The notes beneath the pieces are model-generated. The model ran no database searches and was not told the DNA's origin. It was given only the letters and a program-made list of their open reading frames with translations. A stretch of 64,000 nt of DNA from JAJDTQ01 sp965204235. Its GTDB lineage: Bacteria; Desulfobacterota; Binatia; UBA9968; JAJDTQ01. This document shows positions 33,264 to 41,489 of the stretch, in pieces. Within the stretch, counting starts at the first letter, position 1, and each line of letters starts with the position of its first letter. The position numbers were made by a program, and so were the translations under genes. The stretch is taken from the NCBI GenBank assembly GCA_965204235.1, contig OZ241979.1, positions 2,914,001 to 2,978,000 of the forward strand, read 5' to 3'.

Positions 33264-35749
33264 TCGAGAAGTACGAGTTCTGGAATATCGAGGCCAAGTG
33301 GCAGGGCGAGTGGGAGCGGCTCGAGAGCTTCCGGGTGGACGAGTCCTCGCCCCTGCCCAAGTACTACCTGCTGGAGATGTTCCCCTATCCGTCGGGCCGG
33401 ATACACATGGGGCACGTGCGGAACTACTCCATCGGGGACGTGATCGCGCGTTACAAGCGCATGCGCGGGTTCAACGTCCTGCACCCCATGGGTTGGGACG
33501 CCTTCGGCCTGCCCGCGGAGAACGCCGCCATCGCCAACAAGGTCCACCCCGCCCGCTGGACCGTGGAGAACATCGACTACATGCGGGCCCAGCTCAAGCA
33601 GATGGGCTTCAGCTACGACTGGACCCGCGAGCTGGCCACGTCGGACGCCGGCTACTACCGCTGGGAGCAGTCGTTCTTCCTGGAGATGCTCGAGCGGGGG
33701 CTGGCCTACCGGAAGAGCTCGTCCGTCAACTGGTGCACCGGCTGCGAGACCGTCCTGGCCAACGAGCAGGTGCAGGAGGGCCGCTGCTGGCGCTGCGAGC
33801 AAGAGGTCGTCATGCGCGAGTTGCCCCAGTGGTTCTTCCGCATCACGGCCTACGCCGAGGAGTTGCTGGCGGCGTGCGACGAGCTCCGGGGATGGCCCGA
33901 CAAGGTGCTCACCATGCAGCGCAACTGGATCGGGAAGTCCATCGGCGCCGAGATCCGCTTCCCCCTGGCGGACCGGGACGACGCCCTCACCGTCTTCACC
34001 ACCCGGCAGGACACGGTTTACGGCGCCACCTTCGTCTCCCTGGCCGCGGAGCACCCCATGGTCCCGGAGCTTTCCGAGGGGACGCCGCAAGCACAGGCGG
34101 TCCGGGACTTCACCCGGCAGGTGCAGCGGATCAGCCATTCCCGGCGCGGCGACGCGGAGATGGAGAAGGAGGGCGTGTTCACCGGCTCGTACTGCCTCAA
34201 TCCGTTCACCGGGGAGAAGATCCCCATCTACGTGGCCAACTTCGTGCTGATGGAGTACGGCACCGGCGCGGTCATGGCGGTCCCGGCCCACGACCAGAGG
34301 GACTTCGAGTTCGCGGTGAAGTACGGCCTGCCGGTGCGGCCGGTGATCCATCCCCCCGGTTCCACCCTGACCGCGGGGGACCTGACCGAGGCGTACACGG
34401 CCGACGGGGTGATGGCCGACAGCGGCGGCTTCAGCGGCCTGGGCAGCGAGGAGGGCAGGGCCAGGGTCGCGGCGTTCCTCGAGGAACGGGGATGGGGCAA
34501 GGGCGCGGTCCGCTACCGGCTGCGGGACTGGGGCATCTCCCGCCAGCGCTACTGGGGCGCGCCCATCCCCGTGGTCTATTGCGACGACTGCGGCATCGTG
34601 CCCGTGCCTCGGGAGGATCTGCCGGTGCGGCTGCCCACCAGCGTGGAGTTCACCGGAGCGGGCGGCTCGCCGCTGGCGAACCTTCCGGAGTTCCGTGACG
34701 CGGCCTGTCCCAAGTGCCGCGGACCCGCCCGTCGGGAGACCGACACCATGGACACCTTCGTGGAATCGTCGTGGTACTTCGCCCGCTACGCCTGTCCTGA
34801 CGAGGACCGCCGCCCGCTGGACACGGAACGGACGGACTACTGGATGGCGGTGGACCAGTACGTGGGAGGCGTGGAGCACGCGGTGCTGCACCTGCTCTAC
34901 GCCCGCTTCTTTACGCGCGTCCTGCGGGACATGGGCTGGCTTTCGGTGTCCGAACCCTTCACCAACCTCCTGACCCAAGGCATGGTCATCAAGGACGGGG
35001 CCAAGATGTCCAAGTCCAAGAGGAACGTCGTGGACCCGGATGAACTCATCCATCGCTACGGCGCGGACACCGCGCGCCTGTTCACCCTGTTCGCGGCCCC
35101 TCCGGAAAAGGACCTGGACTGGAGCGACCAGGGAGTCGAGGGAGCCCACCGGTTCCTGAACCGGGTGTGGCGCTTCGCCATGCGCCATCGCGAGCGTCTG
35201 GCGGGCGTGGCCGCGGACTCGGGTCGAGCGCCGTCTTCGAGCGGCCTCGAGGAACTGCGCCGCCGGATCCACTGGACCATCAAGAAGGTCACCGACGACA
35301 TCGAGACGCGGTTCCACTTCAACACCGCCATCGCGGCCGTCATGGAGCTCCACAACGCCGTGGGCTCCGTGAGCCCGGAGGACTTCGACCGAGCGGACGG
35401 AGCCCCTCTGGTCAAGGCCGCCCTGGAGACCGAGATCGTCCTGCTGGCGCCCTTCGTGCCGCACATCGCCAGCGAGTTGTGGGAGCGGCTGGGCCACTCG
35501 GAAGCCCTGGCGGACGTGGGCTGGCCGGAGTACTCCGAGGCGGCGCTGGCCCAGGAGAACCGTCTCATCGTCGTCCAGGTGAACGGCAAGCTGCGCGGGA
35601 AGGTCGAAGTGCCGGCCGACGCGCCCCCGGAGCGCGTCGAAGCCGCGGCCCTGGCCGAACCGCGGGTAGCGGCCTTCCTCGACGGCCGCCCGGTCGGGCG
35701 GGTCGTGCAGGTGCCCGGCCGGCTCGTCAACATCGTGCTGGAGGGATGA
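33260..35749 (+). CDS. leuS: Leucyl-tRNA synthetase
   Basis: This 829-residue class I synthetase has the HIGH motif as HMGH (FPYPSGRIHMGHVRNYS near residue 42). The editing domain contains TTRQDTVYGATF near 250 and an Asp in VPAHDQRDFEF near 340. KMSKS lies near 580 (GAKMSKSKRNVVDP). The C-terminal anticodon-binding part is slightly short but complete. It charges tRNA-Leu. The start overlaps nusB by four bases. Confidence 0.98.
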   Translation: MIEKYEFWNIEAKWQGEWERLESFRVDESSPLPKYYLLEMFPYPSGRIHMGHVRNYSIGDVIARYKRMRGFNVLHPMGWDAFGLPAENAAIANKVHPARWTVENIDYMRAQLKQMGFSYDWTRELATSDAGYYRWEQSFFLEMLERGLAYRKSSSVNWCTGCETVLANEQVQEGRCWRCEQEVVMRELPQWFFRITAYAEELLAACDELRGWPDKVLTMQRNWIGKSIGAEIRFPLADRDDALTVFTTRQDTVYGATFVSLAAEHPMVPELSEGTPQAQAVRDFTRQVQRISHSRRGDAEMEKEGVFTGSYCLNPFTGEKIPIYVANFVLMEYGTGAVMAVPAHDQRDFEFAVKYGLPVRPVIHPPGSTLTAGDLTEAYTADGVMADSGGFSGLGSEEGRARVAAFLEERGWGKGAVRYRLRDWGISRQRYWGAPIPVVYCDDCGIVPVPREDLPVRLPTSVEFTGAGGSPLANLPEFRDAACPKCRGPARRETDTMDTFVESSWYFARYACPDEDRRPLDTERTDYWMAVDQYVGGVEHAVLHLLYARFFTRVLRDMGWLSVSEPFTNLLTQGMVIKDGAKMSKSKRNVVDPDELIHRYGADTARLFTLFAAPPEKDLDWSDQGVEGAHRFLNRVWRFAMRHRERLAGVAADSGRAPSSSGLEELRRRIHWTIKKVTDDIETRFHFNTAIAAVMELHNAVGSVSPEDFDRADGAPLVKAALETEIVLLAPFVPHIASELWERLGHSEALADVGWPEYSEAALAQENRLIVVQVNGKLRGKVEVPADAPPERVEAAALAEPRVAAFLDGRPVGRVVQVPGRLVNIVLEG

Positions 35750-35752
35750 ACC

Positions 35753-36358
35753 CTGGTCCGGCGACCGGTCCTGCCCGCGGTCCTCTCCGTCTCCGTGAGC
35801 CTGGCGCTGCTGACGGGCGCATGCGGCTACCGGTTCACCGGCTCGCACACGGGGCTTCCGGCCGACGTGCGGACGGTCTTCGTGGAAACCTTCGTCAACC
35901 GGACCCGCGAGGTCGGCCTGGAGGACCGCCTCGCTGCGGCGCTGCGCAGGGAGTTGGCGGGCCGGGAGTCGCCGCGGTTGGTGGAAAGGTTCGCGGACGC
36001 GGACGCGGTCCTTTCCGGGGTCCTTCGGCATTACGGGGTCGGCGGCGCGTCGGTCAACCGGTTCGACCAGGCGCTGGAGTGGGAGGCCCGGATGGACGTG
36101 GAGGCCACCCTCCGGCGCAGGCAGTCGAAGGAAGTGCTGTGGCCCCGGCGCGTGATGCGGCTCCGGGAGGTTTACGTTGCTGCGCGCGGCGCGGTGGTCC
36201 CCACCTCCTCCGGGTTCTCCCGGGGTACGCTGGACGTCGGGGACGTGGGCCGGTTGACGGACGCCAGACTGGCGGAGGATTCCCGCAGGGGGGCGAGGGA
36301 ACGGCTGCTCGAAAGGTTCGCCCGGTCCGTACGGGAGCGCATGGCGGAGGGGTTTTGA
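35753..36358 (+). CDS. lptE: LPS-assembly lipoprotein LptE, probable CTG start
   Basis: This is a lipoprotein of about 201 residues with the lipobox LLTGAC and CGYRFTGSHTGLPADVRTVFVETFVN, the LptE (formerly RlpB) fold that plugs LptD in the outer membrane. The frame has no ATG, GTG or TTG before GTG 35795, which would give a signal peptide of only eight residues without a basic start. CTG at 35753 gives LVRRPVLPAVLSVSVSLALL, a proper signal peptide, and GGAGGG lies six bases upstream of it. It follows leuS after three bases. holA, often next, is not present. Confidence 0.85.
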   Translation: MVRRPVLPAVLSVSVSLALLTGACGYRFTGSHTGLPADVRTVFVETFVNRTREVGLEDRLAAALRRELAGRESPRLVERFADADAVLSGVLRHYGVGGASVNRFDQALEWEARMDVEATLRRRQSKEVLWPRRVMRLREVYVAARGAVVPTSSGFSRGTLDVGDVGRLTDARLAEDSRRGARERLLERFARSVRERMAEGF

Positions 36359-36383
36359 CGGGGCGCGCCGACGCGGGCGCGGT

Positions 36384-36674
36384 TCACGCCACGGGCTCTG
36401 CTTCCGCTGGGTTCCGGGCCGCGTGCGCGGCCCTGGCCAGGCGGGCCAGCTTTCTCGACGCGGTGTTGCGCTTGAGGACTCCCTTGGTCACGGCCTTGTC
36501 CAGCAGCCGGTTGACCTCCCGGATCTTCCGTTCGATGGCCTCCCGGTCGCGGCTCTCGATGGCCTCCCGGACTTTCTTGACCAGGGTCCTCACGCTGGAC
36601 CGGACCGCCTGGTTGCGCTGACGGCGCCGGACGCTCTGGTTGTGCCGCTTGATGGCCGACTTGTGGTTCGCCAA
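36384..36674 (-). CDS. rpsT: 30S ribosomal protein S20
   Basis: This 96-residue basic helical protein starts ANHKSAIKRHNQSVRRRQRN and ends with an Ala-rich RKLARLARAAHAARN. It begins with TTG at 36674 behind GGGAGG. A UUG start is also used by E. coli rpsT, where it takes part in autoregulation. It is convergent with lptE (26-bp gap) and divergent from murJ. Confidence 0.96.
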   Translation of the reverse strand: MANHKSAIKRHNQSVRRRQRNQAVRSSVRTLVKKVREAIESRDREAIERKIREVNRLLDKAVTKGVLKRNTASRKLARLARAAHAARNPAEAEPVA

Positions 36675-36728
36675 GAGCTACCTCCCGAAAGCCCGGAAAC
36701 TTAGCACCGCTTGCGCGAGGAGTCAACG

Positions 36729-38393
36729 GTGAGCGAGATCCGCAAGGTAGCCAGGGCAACGGGCATCGTCGGCTCCATGACCGTCCTGAGCCGCGTTTCC
36801 GGCCTCGCCAGGGACGTCGTCATCGGCTACCTCCTGGGAGCGCAGAGCGCGGCGGACGCTTTCTTCGTCGCCTTCCGGATACCGAACCTGTTGCGCCGCC
36901 TCACCGCGGAAGGCGCCCTGTCCGCGGGGTTCGTTCCCGTGGTTTCCGGCTGCCTGGCCACCCGCGGCCGCAGGGAAGCGGTGGAGGCGAGCCGCGTGAT
37001 CGTGACCTTCGCGGTCCTGTTCCTCGTCCTGCTCACCGCGGTGGGCGTGCTCTTCCCGTCTCCGCTCACGCGGCTGTTCGCCCCGGGGTTCTCCGCCACG
37101 CCGGAGCGGTTCTCCCTCACCGTGGAGCTCCTGCGGATCATGTTCCCCAGCATCTTCTTCGTCAGCCTCCTGGCCCTCGCCATGGGATACCTGAACACCT
37201 TCGGCCACTTCATGGCGCCCTCCGTGGCGCCGGTGCTGCTGAACCTGTCGATCATCGGCGCCGCGGTCCTCCTCGTTCCGCTGCTGTCCCAACCGGTCGA
37301 GAGCCTGGCCTACGGCGTCCTGATCGGCAGCGCCGCGCAACTCCTGCTGCAGCTCCCCTTCCTGCGCCGCCACGGGTTCTCCTGGCGGCCGAGCCTGGAC
37401 TTTCGCAGCGAGGCGATGCTCCGGTTCCTGCGGCTCATCGGTCCTGCGGTGGTCGGCGCCGCGGTGTATCAACTGAACGTCCTGGTGAGCACCGTCCTGG
37501 CTTCGTTGCTGGAGCCGGGCAGCGTCTCCTACCTCTACTATGCCGACCGTCTGGCGCAGTTCCCCCTGGGGGTCTTCGCCGTGGCCCTGGGCACCGCGGC
37601 GCTGCCGAGTTTCTCGTCGTTGGCGGCGCGCGGCGACGCGGGCGGGTTGCGGACGACCCTGGGCTACTCGCTGCGGATGGTGAACTTCGTCTCGATCCCC
37701 TCCGCCCTGGGGTTGATGGTGGTCGCCGCGCCTGCGTTCTCGCTGCTCTTCCTGCGAGGCGCCTTCGACGCCGCGGACGTGCACGCCAGCGCCCGCGCCC
37801 TGGTGTTCCTTGCCCTGGGGCTGTGGGCCGTTTCGGGCAGCCGCGTCCTGGTGGCCCTGTTCCACGCCATGCAGGACACCCGGACCCCGGTCCGGGTGGC
37901 TTTCTGGAGCTTCGCTCTGAACCTGTTCCTGAGCCTGCTGCTGATCGGCCCGGTGGACGCCGGCCCGGGAGACAACCCGTTCGTGTGGGCGGTTGCCGCG
38001 GTCAGCGGGGGCGTCGGCCTGCTCAGCCTGTCCTACGTGGGCTTGGCGCTCGCCAACTCGTTGTCCGCGGCGTTCCAGTTCACGGTGCTCCTGTGGCTCG
38101 TCACCCGTCGTCTCGGGGGGTTCGCATGGAGGGAGTACCTGTCGTCGCTGTGGCGCAACCTCACCGCGGCCGCGGTGATGGCGGGTCCCCTGTTCTTGGT
38201 GGCCGGACGCATGCAGTGGGACCCCCGCACCGGCGCGCTGCCGATGCAGGCGCTGGGCTTCCTCGCCCTGGTGGCAGGCGGGACCGCGCTCTACGCGCTG
38301 GCTGCAAGGTGGTTGCGAAGCCCGGATTGGCCGTTGGCCCGGGACATGGGGGCCGCCCTCCTGGAGCGGCTCCCACGCTCGACGAAGACGTGA
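36729..38393 (+). CDS. murJ: Lipid II flippase MurJ
   Basis: This 554-residue protein has about 14 hydrophobic helices and the MVIM signature: TVLSRVSGLARDVVIGYLLG, ADAFFVAFRIPNLLRRLTAEGALSAGFVP near residue 44. It flips lipid II for peptidoglycan synthesis. GTG at 36729 is used, with GAGGAG spaced six bases upstream. It runs divergently from rpsT. Confidence 0.95.
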   Translation: MSEIRKVARATGIVGSMTVLSRVSGLARDVVIGYLLGAQSAADAFFVAFRIPNLLRRLTAEGALSAGFVPVVSGCLATRGRREAVEASRVIVTFAVLFLVLLTAVGVLFPSPLTRLFAPGFSATPERFSLTVELLRIMFPSIFFVSLLALAMGYLNTFGHFMAPSVAPVLLNLSIIGAAVLLVPLLSQPVESLAYGVLIGSAAQLLLQLPFLRRHGFSWRPSLDFRSEAMLRFLRLIGPAVVGAAVYQLNVLVSTVLASLLEPGSVSYLYYADRLAQFPLGVFAVALGTAALPSFSSLAARGDAGGLRTTLGYSLRMVNFVSIPSALGLMVVAAPAFSLLFLRGAFDAADVHASARALVFLALGLWAVSGSRVLVALFHAMQDTRTPVRVAFWSFALNLFLSLLLIGPVDAGPGDNPFVWAVAAVSGGVGLLSLSYVGLALANSLSAAFQFTVLLWLVTRRLGGFAWREYLSSLWRNLTAAAVMAGPLFLVAGRMQWDPRTGALPMQALGFLALVAGGTALYALAARWLRSPDWPLARDMGAALLERLPRSTKT

Positions 38394-38463
38394 CTTGGGA
38401 CAGGGTGACCTGGGACAGGATGACTTGGAACAGCGTGACCCGGGACGGGCGGTCCCGGGTCAC
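38387..38463. repeat. Short tandem repeat and perfect hairpin after murJ
   Basis: About four diverged 15-base units of the form GTGACYTGGGACAGG run from the murJ stop. The last merges into a hairpin: GTGACCCGGGAC (38435-38446) and GTCCCGGGTCAC (38452-38463) with a five-base loop. It lies between convergent genes and could terminate both transcripts, although no T-run follows. Confidence 0.6.
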
Positions 38464-38483
38464 GCGAGGGGTGGCGTCGGACG

Positions 38484-38819
38484 CTATTTCCTCATGGTCT
38501 TTTCGAACATGGCCGCCGCCTTGGCCGCGGCGCGTTCGGCTCTTTCCGCGGCGGCTTCGGCCCGCCCGGCTGCGGCGTCCGCGTTGCGCGCCGCGGTTCC
38601 GGCCCGTCCGGCCGAGGCGTCCGCGTTGCCTGCGGCGGCTTCGGCCCGCCCGGCTGCGGCGTCGGCCTTGGCGGTCGCATCGTTGACCGCCTGGACGTTG
38701 ACCTCGTACTCGGGGTGCTTGTGTTCGGTCACGGAACAACCGCTGCCCAGCAGGGCGAGAACCCCCAGGCAGACAGCCGCTCTTCCCATGTTCCCCATGT
38801 ATCTCGACGACTGTTTCAC
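38484..38819 (-). CDS. Alanine-zipper (Lpp-like) lipoprotein
   Basis: This 111-residue lipoprotein has the lipobox GSGC near residues 25-28. A long Ala-rich helix of heptad-like repeats follows (ADAAAGRAEAAAGNADASAG and variants, about 50-100), ending KTMRK. This resembles Lpp/OprI-type alanine-zipper lipoproteins that form trimeric coiled coils and can link or space the outer membrane and cell wall. The terminal Lys would match the peptidoglycan attachment residue of Lpp. The GTG at 38819 has a perfect AAGGAGG. Confidence 0.85.
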   Translation of the reverse strand: MKQSSRYMGNMGRAAVCLGVLALLGSGCSVTEHKHPEYEVNVQAVNDATAKADAAAGRAEAAAGNADASAGRAGTAARNADAAAGRAEAAAERAERAAAKAAAMFEKTMRK

Positions 38820-39059
38820 TGTAAGCCTCCTTCCGTGGCGTCAGGTTCTCGAACCGCGTGGATTCTGCTGGTCGGGAAAAGTCACGAACATCCGCTTTAT
38901 AGCCTTTTTCGTCCGCCAGAGCAAGGGACGCGACCCTTCCCCGCGGAATCGACCTTCCGTCGCGCGGATCGGTCCGGTCTGTTACAGATGGGGATGGCCG
39001 GCTGCGGGTTCCCGCCGTCCGTCCGCGGCCCCTGACCTCCGTGCTCGACCACCGGGACC

Positions 39060-39785
39060 ATGACCGCGATCCTCCCCAAGCTCACCCGCGAGATGGAAAG
39101 GGTGCGTTGGTGCCTGGCTCGATCGCTGGCCGCGGTGGCGGTCCTGTTCGCCGGGAGCCTGTTTTTCGCCCCGCGACTCTTCGAGGTCCTGGTGGAGCCC
39201 CTGAAGAGCCGGCTCCCGCCGGGCCAGAGCCTGATCGGAACGGGGGTGGCGGAGGTCTTCTTCGTCGAGATCAAGGTGGCTTTCCTCGCAGCCGTCCTGG
39301 CGGGAAGCCCGGTCATCTTCCATCAGGTGTGGCGTCTCCTGGCGCCGACGTTCGGCGCCGAGGGCAGGAAAGCCTCCCTGGTGGGCTTCGTGGGCGCCGC
39401 TTCGCTGTTCTTCGTGTCGGGCGCGGTGTTCTGCTACCGGAACGTGCTGCCCCTGGCGTTCCTGTATTTCCTGGACCAGTACGGCGCCATCGGAGTCACC
39501 CCGGAAATCCGCGTGTCGGAGTATTTCTCCTTCTTCTGCCGTATCGTCGTCGCCTTCGGCGTGACTTTCCAACTGCCGGTCCTGACGTTCTTCCTGGCTC
39601 GCTCCGGGGTGTGGAGCCACCGTTTCCTCTGGCGCCATTTCCGCTACGCCCTGCTGGTGATGTTCGTGTTGGCCGCGGTGTTGACGCCGCCGGACGTGGT
39701 CTCGCAACTGCTGTTGGCCGGGCCGTTGATCGTGCTCTACCTGCTGAGCATCGGAGTGGCGTACCTGGTCGGGCGCGGCGGGTAG
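39060..39785 (+). CDS. tatC: Sec-independent translocase subunit TatC
   Basis: This 241-residue membrane protein has six predicted helices. TatC signatures include FFVEIKVAFLAAVLAGSPVIFHQVWRLLAPTF near residue 68, then YFSFFCRIVVAFGVTFQLPVL near 155 and VLTPPDVVSQLLLAGPLIVLY near 206. It recognises twin-arginine signal peptides. No tatA or tatB lies next to it. The 240-base gap before it has no gene. Confidence 0.93.
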   Translation: MTAILPKLTREMERVRWCLARSLAAVAVLFAGSLFFAPRLFEVLVEPLKSRLPPGQSLIGTGVAEVFFVEIKVAFLAAVLAGSPVIFHQVWRLLAPTFGAEGRKASLVGFVGAASLFFVSGAVFCYRNVLPLAFLYFLDQYGAIGVTPEIRVSEYFSFFCRIVVAFGVTFQLPVLTFFLARSGVWSHRFLWRHFRYALLVMFVLAAVLTPPDVVSQLLLAGPLIVLYLLSIGVAYLVGRGG

Positions 39786-39891
39786 GCGCCGGGTCGGCGG
39801 GGAGCCCACCGGCAGGGCAACGGCGGCCTGGACCTGTTGCGACGGCAGGATGAGTCCGGGGCCGCGGCGCTGCGGGAACGGAGCTCGGGGG

Positions 39892-40650
39892 TCAGCTCGC
39901 GTAGTCGGGCTCTTCCCGGTCCAGTAGGCGTTTCAACGCCGCGAAGTGTTGCTCCGCGGCGAGGCCCTCGCCGCCGGCTCGTTGCCGCCGCAAGTAGTCG
40001 GTGGTCTGCGGGGAAAGGCGCCCGAGTTGATGGCCGCCCGTTTCCGCCAGCACCTGGACTTGGCACGCCCGTTCCAGGAAATAGAGTCGGTCGAATGCCT
40101 CCGCCACGGTCTTGCCCGCGGTGACCACTCCGTGGTTGGCCATGAACAGCACGTTCCTGTCCGCCATGGTCCGGGCGATCCTCCCTCCCTCCGCGCGGTC
40201 GAGGACGAGTCCGTTGTAGTCCTCCAGGTAGGCTACGTCGTCCGCGAACCGGGTGCTGGTCTGGTGCGCCATCTCCATGCGGCCCCCCTGACGGCAGGCG
40301 ATGGCGGTGGCGTAGGGCATGTGGGTATGCAGCAGGCAGCGGAACCCTCCCGGGTTGGCCTGGTGCAGCGGCCCATGGATGTGCAGGGCGGTGGGCTCGA
40401 CTTCGTGGACGCCCTCCACGCGGGTCCCCTGCAAGTCCACGAGGATGAGGTTGCTCGCCGTCACTTCCGACCAGTGGAGCGGGTAAGGGTTCAACAACAT
40501 CAGGTCGTCCCGCCCGGGCAGGAGGAAGCTGAAGTGGTTGTCGATCCCTTCATGGAACCCGAACCGGACGGCGAGACGGTAGGCCGCGGCAAGGTCCAGG
40601 CGAGCCTGCCTTGCCGCTTCCCTGTCGTACCAGAGACTTCGTTTGGCCAC
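39892..40650 (-). CDS. Class II aldolase/adducin family protein
   Basis: This 252-residue protein has the zinc-binding histidines of class II aldolases (HIHGPLHQA near residue 100, LLHTHMPYATAIA near 120, and ANHGVVTAG near 187). NHFSFLLPGRDDLMLLNPY occurs near the start. Family members include fuculose- and ribulose-phosphate aldolases and epimerases; the substrate cannot be assigned. GTG 40650 gives the standard start and has AGGGGGG upstream. It stands alone on its strand. Confidence 0.85.
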   Translation of the reverse strand: MAKRSLWYDREAARQARLDLAAAYRLAVRFGFHEGIDNHFSFLLPGRDDLMLLNPYPLHWSEVTASNLILVDLQGTRVEGVHEVEPTALHIHGPLHQANPGGFRCLLHTHMPYATAIACRQGGRMEMAHQTSTRFADDVAYLEDYNGLVLDRAEGGRIARTMADRNVLFMANHGVVTAGKTVAEAFDRLYFLERACQVQVLAETGGHQLGRLSPQTTDYLRRQRAGGEGLAAEQHFAALKRLLDREEPDYAS

Positions 40651-40996
40651 GGGCGGCGCCCCCCTATGATCGCGTGGTGTGCGCGGCTTCGCGGCCGCCG
40701 GCCGTGCAGCGCCGACCCGGCGCCCGGAAACCGCGCCCCGGAGTCTGCAACAAACGGGCGGTGGGCGCAAGCACACGGCGGCGCCATTCCAGCTTGCGCC
40801 CCGCCCCGGCGCTTTCTACGGGAAGTTCTGAACAATGCCCCCGTTTCTGAACAATGCCCCCGTTCGTCCTGAGCGAAGCGAGTCCCCCGTTCATCCTGAG
40901 CGTAGCGAAGCGAAGTCGAAGGACGCGCTCTCCCGGAGTCTCGGTCTCCGATCCGCGTTTCTTGACAGGGCCGCGGGGTCGGAGTAGCATGTAACC
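40651..40996. repeat. Gap with MITE-like element copy (about 40821-40934)
   Basis: The left end GGAAGTTCTGAACAATGCCC is followed by a second partial CTGAACAATGCCCC. Two core copies follow (CGTTCGTCCTGAGCGAAG and CGTTCATCCTGAGCGTAGCG), reaching GGACGCGCTCTCCC. No right inverted end is clear. The remaining 170 bases next to the aldolase show no gene. The last 40 bases must hold the promoter of the small coiled-coil gene (TTGACAGGG at 40960 is a fair -35). Confidence 0.65.
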
Positions 40997-41302
40997 ATGT
41001 CTCCCGAATTCATGGCCGTCATCGGCGCCGCCATCGCCTTGGCCGCGGTCATCCTTTCCAGCCAACGGGCCATGCGACGGGAAATCGGCGACATGCGGCA
41101 GGAAATGCGCCAGGAAATCGGCGACCTGCGACAGGAAATGCGCCAGGAAATCGGGAAAGTGCATCAGGAAATCGGCAAAGTGCAAAAGGACATCGGTGAC
41201 CTGCGGGAACGGATGGCGCGGCTCGAAGGGCTGTTCGAGGGGTTCACGAAGACCGTGCCGGGTCCTCAACCCCAGGCCGCGCCAAGCCCCCAACCTCAGT
41301 AG
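40997..41302 (+). CDS. Small membrane-anchored coiled-coil protein
   Basis: This 101-residue protein has an N-terminal hydrophobic helix (FMAVIGAAIALAAVILSS, residues 5-22). Repeated heptads follow (REIGDMRQEMRQEIGDLRQEM and similar, residues about 28-75), ending in a Pro/Gln-rich tail. The internal DNA repeat CAGGAAATGCGCCAGGAAAT reflects recent duplication of an 11-residue unit. It is not recognised as a named family. Similar small coiled-coil membrane proteins are scattered in bacteria without known function. Confidence 0.6.
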   Translation: MSPEFMAVIGAAIALAAVILSSQRAMRREIGDMRQEMRQEIGDLRQEMRQEIGKVHQEIGKVQKDIGDLRERMARLEGLFEGFTKTVPGPQPQAAPSPQPQ

Positions 41303-41489
41303 TAGGCCGTCGCCACGGCTCCCACCGACGGGGAGGAACCGATCATCGTGGTTCCTGTCAGCACGGACTGCCCCTTCCCTCCCCGTCCTCGACCACAGTG
41401 ACCATCCGCGGCCCGGGTTCCCTTGATTCCCGCGGCGCCAACCCCTAGACTGGCCCGGACCTGTCCCCGCGACTCGGGCCATCGGGCAC

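Noticed and set aside
36359..36383. holA expected between lptE and rpsT
   Set aside because: Only 25 bases lie between the two genes, so it is absent here.
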